Assembly (NCBI GenBank): GCA_002413755.1
Contig: DHXQ01000025.1
Span: 1 to 10,717, forward strand
Direction of reading: 5' to 3'
Origin: Candidatus Saccharibacteria bacterium UBA5152
GTDB taxonomy: Bacteria; Patescibacteriota; Saccharimonadia; Saccharimonadales; UBA4665
Length of the DNA stretch: 10,717 bases
Part shown: positions 1 through 6,091 of the stretch, in pieces
Layout: every line of letters starts with the position of its first letter
Position numbering within the stretch: position 1 is the first letter of the stretch
The notes under the pieces: generated by a model
What the model was told of the DNA's origin: nothing
Databases searched by the model: none
Seen by the model: only the letters and a program-made list of their open reading frames with translations
Program-made: the position numbers and the translations under genes

Positions 1-9
1 GGATTTGTA

Positions 10-252
10 ATGCTCGGATTATTATTTTATGGCGTGCTGAAGCTGGTGTTACTCATAACCGGACTTCAGACTAAATTACGTCCAATGCAGCGCCGGGCAA
101 TTGTTTTACTTGGCGTATTTCTGCCATTACTCCTTATTGTGCTGCAATCGTTGGGTCAGCTGACCATCAGAGACGTCTTGACCCTCGGAGGGTTGTTCGT
201 GGTCGGGGTGTTCTATATCCTGCGTCTGGGTAAAACTTCTACGCCTCGCTAA
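10..252 (+). CDS. small three-helix membrane protein, function unknown (start may lie upstream)
   Basis: I do not recognise this gene. It encodes an 80-residue, strongly hydrophobic protein with three likely membrane helices at about residues 2-19, 30-48 and 56-72. The basic loop between helices 1 and 2 (K22, R24, R28, R29) and the basic C-terminus (R72, K75, R80) suggest by the positive-inside rule that the N-terminus faces outward and the C-terminus the cytoplasm. The frame is open from base 1 and no clear Shine-Dalgarno precedes the ATG in the few bases available, so the true start could be outside the window and the gene could be partial here. It ends in TAA. A hairpin and a new promoter follow before the next gene, so it probably belongs to an upstream transcription unit. 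Coding nature is supported by the coherent membrane pattern and by sharing the strand of all its neighbours; no function can be given. Confidence 0.72.
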   Translation: MLGLLFYGVLKLVLLITGLQTKLRPMQRRAIVLLGVFLPLLLIVLQSLGQLTIRDVLTLGGLFVVGVFYILRLGKTSTPR

Positions 253-272
253 TAGTGGGCGCTAGCCAACGC

Positions 273-312
273 CGAGACTGTGGGTCGTGAGAAATCCCAC
301 GGTTTAATCTCG
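273..312 (+). other. composite inverted repeat / hairpin between transcription units
   Basis: The outer arms CGAGA (273-277) and TCTCG (308-312) are perfect complements. The inner arms CTGTGGG (278-284) and CCCACGG (296-302) pair with one G-U, leaving an 11-nt loop and a TTTAA bulge on the 3' side. The structure lies after the stop of the small membrane-protein gene and overlaps the weak -35 of the next promoter. It could act as a terminator-like structure or a protein-binding site. No real T-run follows, so I do not call it an intrinsic terminator. Confidence 0.4.
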
Positions 313-331
313 CAGTCGATAGTTGTATAAT
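303..331 (+). promoter_or_regulatory. predicted sigma70-type promoter for the ATPase operon
   Basis: A perfect TATAAT -10 lies at 326-331. The best -35 at 17-bp spacing is TTTAAT (303-308), only 3 of 6 matches. Expected transcription start is near base 338. That puts the first ATG of the next gene (340) almost at the mRNA 5' end, while the second in-frame ATG (376) would have a leader of about 38 nt. Confidence 0.55.
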
Positions 332-339
332 AAACGCAG

Positions 340-711
340 ATGGACGAGCAAAGTAATACTGACCAGGGAACTCCTATGGCCCAGCAACCGCAGAGTGTGA
401 TGCAGCAGCCAACGCCTGGAGCCGTGCCGGTGCCGGCTACCGAGCCGCCCTTACCTCAGTTGGCTACTCCTCCGCAAGATTCAGCAGCTACCGCAGCGCC
501 TGAGGATCAGGACTTTGACCAGATCGGCGCAGCTGCACCCGTGGATGCCGCAGACAGCGACATAATAGAGGTGGAGTGGGTAGAGAAGGCCAAGCGCATC
601 GTCGCCGACACGCATGATGACCCATATCAACAGGTTCAGCAGCTCAACGTGCTCAAGGCCGAGTATATGCAAAAGCGTTATAACAAAGCAGTGAAACTGC
701 CGGACGCCTGA
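340..711 (+). CDS. hypothetical Gln/Pro-rich protein encoded just before the ATPase gene
   Basis: This 123-residue protein has no function I can name. Residues 1-75 are low complexity, rich in Gln, Pro, Ala and acidic residues, and probably disordered. Residues from about 76 to the end form an amphipathic, charged helical segment with the pattern E-W-V-x-K-A-K-x-I-V, then D-P-Y-x-Q, then L-K-A-x-Y-M-x-K-R-Y-N-K. I have the impression that this pattern recurs in small Saccharibacteria proteins of unknown role, which I cannot verify here. There is no signal peptide or membrane helix. The gene ends in TGA two bases before the ATPase ATG, and that ATG has no Shine-Dalgarno, so translation is probably coupled and the two proteins may be partners. 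The start is uncertain: ATG at 340 has no Shine-Dalgarno and would be leaderless on the predicted mRNA, whereas ATG at 376 has AGGGA six bases upstream and would give 111 residues. Confidence 0.78.
   Translation: MDEQSNTDQGTPMAQQPQSVMQQPTPGAVPVPATEPPLPQLATPPQDSAATAAPEDQDFDQIGAAAPVDAADSDIIEVEWVEKAKRIVADTHDDPYQQVQQLNVLKAEYMQKRYNKAVKLPDA
365..369 (+). promoter_or_regulatory. possible ribosome binding site supporting an alternative start at 376
   Basis: AGGGA ends six bases before the in-frame ATG at 376. It is the only Shine-Dalgarno-like sequence near either candidate start of the Gln/Pro-rich protein. If used, the protein starts at Met13 of the longer reading. Confidence 0.4.
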
Positions 712-713
712 TT

Positions 714-3700
714 ATGTTGAGATTTATAGCTATCCTGGTCATTGTTCTGGTCATCGCGGCAATTGTCGGCCCGATTATATTTTCGCGCTACCGCAAAAAA
801 TACCGCGCATCGAAATCTTACGAGCGGGCACTCAAAATGGTGCCGATGCTGATTCACTTGCCGCCACCCAGCGAAGATACTGAGGGAACTGGCCGAGATG
901 TACGTGATGTAACAGATGAGAATATCTCGAAGGCAACTATTATTTACAACATTATTGCCAGCACGGTTCAGAAGGGTTTTAAGTCTCGTTTCTACGGACA
1001 ACGACACTTTGCCTTCGAAGTTATCGGCAGCAAAGGCTTTGTATACTTTTATGCAGCCGTACCGGTGACACTGATCGATGTTGTTAAGCAAGCGGTCATC
1101 AGCGCCTACCCAACCGCCCGCCTCGAAGAAACCGCCGAACACAATATTTTTAATCCAGTCGGTAAGATGTCTGGCACGGTCGGCGGCGAGCTAAACCTGA
1201 AGACTGATTTTGCCTACCCGATCGCCACCTTCCAGGACCTCAAGCGTGATGCTATGCAGTCACTCCTGAATGCCTTATCAACACTCGAGAAGGAAGACGG
1301 AGCCGGTATCCAGATCCTGATGCGCCCAGCTGACCCAGCCTGGCGCAAAGAAGCGTCCGGACTAGCCAGCGCCAAACGCAAAGGCAAGGACAACAAGAGT
1401 GGTGTCGACGCCGTCGTACCACTTATGCGCCAGCTGGTCATGGCCTTCATCAAACCGCCAGAAGAAAAGGGCGGTGAAAAGGATAAGCCAAAGGAATTGT
1501 CGGCGCTCGAAACATCGGTGCTCGATTCAATTGACGAAAAAACCCGCCACCCAGGCTACGAAGTACTTATCCGAGTTGTCGCCTCTTCAAATGTCTCTGG
1601 CCGCGCTCAGGCAATACTTAATAATATGGTAGCAACCTTCGCGCTCTTCGATGCACCCGGCAAGAACGGCTTTAAATATTCCGAGACTAAGGATATTGAG
1701 AAATTCGTCACCAGTTATATAATGCGGTTCTTCCCGCACATGAAAAAGAAGAACATTCTGAACGCCGTCGAGCTGGCCTCGGTGTTCCACTTTCCTGATC
1801 AGAGCAACATTCCGACCTCACAGCTGACCCGCCAGGCCAGCAAACAGGTTGATGCGCCACGCAATATGCCCGAGGACGGCCTACTGATGGGCTACAACAT
1901 CTTCCGAGGTGCCAAGAAGCCGATTCGGCTGGCCCTCGGCGACCGCCAGCGCCATATGTATGCTGTCGGACAGACTGGTACCGGTAAGTCGACCTTCCTC
2001 GAGAACTTAGCCCTGCAGGACATGATTAATGGTGATGGCTTTGCCTTTATCGATCCGCACGGTGACACCGCCGAAAAGCTGCTGAGTATGGTGCCCAAGG
2101 AACGCACCGAAGATGTCATATACTTCTCTCCCGCTGATATGGATTATCCGATGGGACTCAACCTGTTTGAGTTCAATAATAACGACCAGAAGGACTTCCT
2201 GATCCAGGAAACCCTGAACATGCTCCAAAAGCTCTACGACCCGACACACGCTGGTATTATGGGACCGCGCTATGAACACATTTTCCGTAATGCCGCCTTG
2301 GCAGTAATGGCCGACCCGGCCGGGGGTACGTTTGTCGAAATTCCGAAGCTCTTCCGTGACCCTGGCTTCCTGAAGCAAAAACTGGCCCACGTCAAAGATC
2401 AGACGGTGCTCGATTTCTGGCTCAAGGAGTATCCGGCCTCGCAGCGCTCCAACGACGCTGGAGAGGTTACTGCCTGGTTCGTCAGTAAGTTCGGCGCCTT
2501 CCTGAGCAACGAAATGATGCGCAATATCATCGGTCAGACCAAGAGTGCCTTCGACCTGCGCGACATCATGGACAATAAGAAGATCCTGATCGTCAACCTC
2601 AGTAAGGGCCGCACTGGCGATCTGAACTCCAAGCTGTTGGGTATGATCTTCGTTATGAAGTTCCAGGCGGCGGCTATGAGCCGGGCCAATGTCAGCGAGA
2701 GCGAACGCCAGGACTTCTGTCTGTATGTCGATGAGTTCCAGAATTTCTCGACTGATTCCTTCGCCACCATCATGTCCGAAGCCCGTAAATTCCACCTGAA
2801 CCTGATCGTTGCCAACCAGTTTACGACCCAGCTGACACCGGAGATCCGTGATGCCGTCTTCGGTAACATGGGTACGGTCGTGTCGTTCCGGGTTGGACAG
2901 CAGGATGTTGAATCGCTGACGAAGTACTTTCAGCCGGCCTTTGACGACAGCGACCTGCTGCGGGTACCTAGTTATAACGCCATTGTCCGCACCCTGGTCG
3001 GTGGCGTCCCGACCAATCCGTTCAGTATGTCGACCTTGCCACCACTTGGTAACCCCAACCCCAAGCTGGCCGGCGCTCTCAAGCAGCTCTCGGCAGCCAA
3101 ATATGGCCACCCTAAGGCAGAGGTCGAGAAAGACATCTTCGCTCGTATGGCAGTCAAGGCCGAGCAGCCTCGCGCCCCAGGCTTTGGCGGCCCCGGCGCA
3201 CCCGGAGTTCCACCTATGCCAGCTGGCGGTATGCCTGGTGGTGCCAGTGGCTTAAACCCAGCCGCTGGTTACCCGGCAGCGCCACCGCAACCGAGCCAGC
3301 CGGCTCAGACCGGCTGGGGCAGTGCCGGTATTGTGGCTCCTCAGCCACAATACCCACCGCAGTCCCTAGCGACAGCACCGGCCTACTCTCCAGCAGCATC
3401 GATGCCGCCACAACGCCCACCACAAACTTCATTCCTGGATGATTGGCTGGCAACACGAAGTGTTGCGCCACTAGCTTCCAGCGGCCCGAGCAGCGGTCCT
3501 GCGCCAGCTAACCCTCTCGCCAGCCTGCCCCCTCAGCTGTCAGCGCCTGCGCCTGCAGTAGCACCAACGCCAAATACGGCATCCACCCTGCAAACGGCCC
3601 CGCTGCCACCACCCCCGTCACATAAAGATAAGGTCATTAAGCCGCTAGAACACAAACAGCACAAGCTAGAAGACCTGCTGGACGCCGAAGCCGCTTCGGA

Positions 3701-3956
3701 TCTCAAAATCGTCCCCCGTGAAGCTGAAAAGCCAACGCACTTCGCGCAATATGTCACAGAAGAAGATTCGTCGCTGCCGGGCCTGACTACCAATCGGCAC
3801 GATAAGACTCAGAAACAAGGTGATGCCGAACAAGTTGAGGCAGCAATTGCGGCGGCTGAAGCCAGTACTCCCGTCGATGAAGAAAAGGTGGATCCTGACA
3901 CGATCGCGATTGATAATAACGGCACACTCGTCAACAAAGAACTGGAAAAATCCTAA
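714..3956 (+). CDS. membrane-anchored VirB4/VirD4 (TraG/HerA-like) family ATPase with Pro-rich C-terminal tail
   Basis: A 1080-residue P-loop ATPase related to type IV secretion and conjugation motors. Residues 2-24 form one N-terminal membrane helix followed by a basic stretch (R25, R27, K28, K29), so the bulk is cytoplasmic. Residues about 35-390 are a domain I cannot assign from sequence alone. The motor follows: Walker A GQTGTGKS at 419-426, a conserved FIDPHGD strand, Walker B LYVDEFQ at 670-676 with D673 and E674, then an NQF segment and an FRVG segment typical of the hexameric TraG/VirD4/HerA group (TraM-recognition-like). From about residue 820 to 966 the chain is Pro/Ala/Gly/Gln-rich and probably disordered, followed by a charged tail of about 110 residues. 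The gene starts two bases after the preceding stop with no Shine-Dalgarno, implying coupled translation. No relaxase, pilin or VirB6-type gene is in the window, so the transported substrate (DNA or protein) is unknown. Family placement is firm; role as a coupling or secretion motor is inference. Confidence 0.9.
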   Translation: MLRFIAILVIVLVIAAIVGPIIFSRYRKKYRASKSYERALKMVPMLIHLPPPSEDTEGTGRDVRDVTDENISKATIIYNIIASTVQKGFKSRFYGQRHFAFEVIGSKGFVYFYAAVPVTLIDVVKQAVISAYPTARLEETAEHNIFNPVGKMSGTVGGELNLKTDFAYPIATFQDLKRDAMQSLLNALSTLEKEDGAGIQILMRPADPAWRKEASGLASAKRKGKDNKSGVDAVVPLMRQLVMAFIKPPEEKGGEKDKPKELSALETSVLDSIDEKTRHPGYEVLIRVVASSNVSGRAQAILNNMVATFALFDAPGKNGFKYSETKDIEKFVTSYIMRFFPHMKKKNILNAVELASVFHFPDQSNIPTSQLTRQASKQVDAPRNMPEDGLLMGYNIFRGAKKPIRLALGDRQRHMYAVGQTGTGKSTFLENLALQDMINGDGFAFIDPHGDTAEKLLSMVPKERTEDVIYFSPADMDYPMGLNLFEFNNNDQKDFLIQETLNMLQKLYDPTHAGIMGPRYEHIFRNAALAVMADPAGGTFVEIPKLFRDPGFLKQKLAHVKDQTVLDFWLKEYPASQRSNDAGEVTAWFVSKFGAFLSNEMMRNIIGQTKSAFDLRDIMDNKKILIVNLSKGRTGDLNSKLLGMIFVMKFQAAAMSRANVSESERQDFCLYVDEFQNFSTDSFATIMSEARKFHLNLIVANQFTTQLTPEIRDAVFGNMGTVVSFRVGQQDVESLTKYFQPAFDDSDLLRVPSYNAIVRTLVGGVPTNPFSMSTLPPLGNPNPKLAGALKQLSAAKYGHPKAEVEKDIFARMAVKAEQPRAPGFGGPGAPGVPPMPAGGMPGGASGLNPAAGYPAAPPQPSQPAQTGWGSAGIVAPQPQYPPQSLATAPAYSPAASMPPQRPPQTSFLDDWLATRSVAPLASSGPSSGPAPANPLASLPPQLSAPAPAVAPTPNTASTLQTAPLPPPPSHKDKVIKPLEHKQHKLEDLLDAEAASDLKIVPREAEKPTHFAQYVTEEDSSLPGLTTNRHDKTQKQGDAEQVEAAIAAAEASTPVDEEKVDPDTIAIDNNGTLVNKELEKS

Positions 3957-3989
3957 CAGAGGTAAGCTTGTCGATTCGTGTCTGTTAGG
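3952..3989 (+). other. perfect 9-bp inverted repeat spanning ATPase stop and gyrB promoter
   Basis: CCTAACAGA (3952-3960, containing the ATPase stop codon TAA) is the exact reverse complement of TCTGTTAGG (3981-3989). The 20-bp spacing holds the gyrB -35, and the right arm ends one base before the -10. As RNA it would form a 9-bp hairpin at the end of the ATPase message, but no T-run follows. As DNA it is placed like an operator. Which role it has is not decided by the sequence. Confidence 0.5.
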
Positions 3990-3996
3990 CTATAAT
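3968..3996 (+). promoter_or_regulatory. predicted gyrB-gyrA promoter
   Basis: The -35 is TTGTCG (3968-3973, 4 of 6 consensus), the spacer 17 bp, and the -10 a perfect TATAAT (3991-3996). Expected start of transcription is near 4003, leaving a gyrB leader of about 80 nt. A direct repeat GGCTATA occurs at 3988-3994 and 4000-4006, covering the -10 and the expected start. Confidence 0.7.
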
Positions 3997-4022
3997 AAAG
4001 GCTATAGCAGTGGGAGCACATC

Positions 4023-4058
4023 GTGAGCTTTGCTTTCACAAAGACAGCTAAATACTGA
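4023..4058 (+). CDS. possible 11-codon leader peptide (uORF) in the gyrB leader
   Basis: A GTG at 4023 opens an 11-codon frame reading MSFAFTKTAKY and ending in TGA at 4056-4058. GGGAG (4012-4016) lies six bases upstream, a good Shine-Dalgarno position, and the predicted mRNA starts about ten bases before that. The frame ends nine bases before the gyrB Shine-Dalgarno. A small hairpin (4028-4043) lies inside it, so translation of the peptide would change leader folding. It is in frame with gyrB but separated from it by the TGA. It may be a regulatory uORF, or a chance ORF. Confidence 0.3.
   Translation: MSFAFTKTAKY
4028..4043 (+). other. small hairpin in the gyrB leader
   Basis: CTTTG (4028-4032) and CAAAG (4039-4043) form a 5-bp stem with a 6-nt loop. 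A competing pairing of GTGA (4023-4026) with TCAC (4036-4039) is possible. No T-run follows, so it is not a terminator. Confidence 0.25.
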
Positions 4059-4066
4059 TTAATTCT

Positions 4067-4072
4067 AGAGGG
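4067..4072 (+). promoter_or_regulatory. gyrB ribosome binding site
   Basis: AGAGGG ends ten bases before the GTG at 4083. This spacing is slightly long but supports GTG as the gyrB start, giving the expected MAKTTDDKKYGAEQIQ beginning of GyrB proteins. Confidence 0.7.
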
Positions 4073-4082
4073 TACTATTCTC

Positions 4083-6078
<1,996 letters not shown>

Positions 6079-6080
<2 letters not shown>

Positions 6081-6084
6081 GGAG
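6079..6084 (+). promoter_or_regulatory. gyrA ribosome binding site overlapping the gyrB stop codon
   Basis: AAGGAG starts inside the gyrB TAA (6078-6080) and lies seven bases before the gyrA ATG. Ribosomes ending gyrB would be placed on the gyrA start, consistent with balanced synthesis of the two subunits. Confidence 0.8.
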
Positions 6085-6091
6085 TTATACG

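Noticed and set aside
273..312. Classical Rho-independent terminator
   Set aside because: The stem is followed only by TTTAAT-type sequence, partly within the structure, not a T-run.
709..711. Possible use of TGA as glycine (SR1/Gracilibacteria code)
   Set aside because: gyrB, gyrA, yvcK and the ATPase contain no in-frame TGA, though they have many glycines. TGA at 709 makes a sensible stop two bases before the next start.
678..1142. 154-codon open frame on the minus strand
   Set aside because: Covers the coupled ATPase start on the other strand; Cys- and His-rich composition typical of a shadow frame.
1275..1283. TTATCAACA, near the DnaA box consensus
   Set aside because: One mismatch, a single copy, inside a coding region, with no dnaA or AT-rich origin region nearby. 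gyrB-gyrA next to an origin is common but not shown here.
2007..3110. 367-codon open frame on the minus strand
   Set aside because: It lies wholly inside the conserved ATPase motor domain. The strong C-ending codon bias of the plus-strand gene removes stops from this antisense frame. The protein shows no recognisable motif and no credible start signal.
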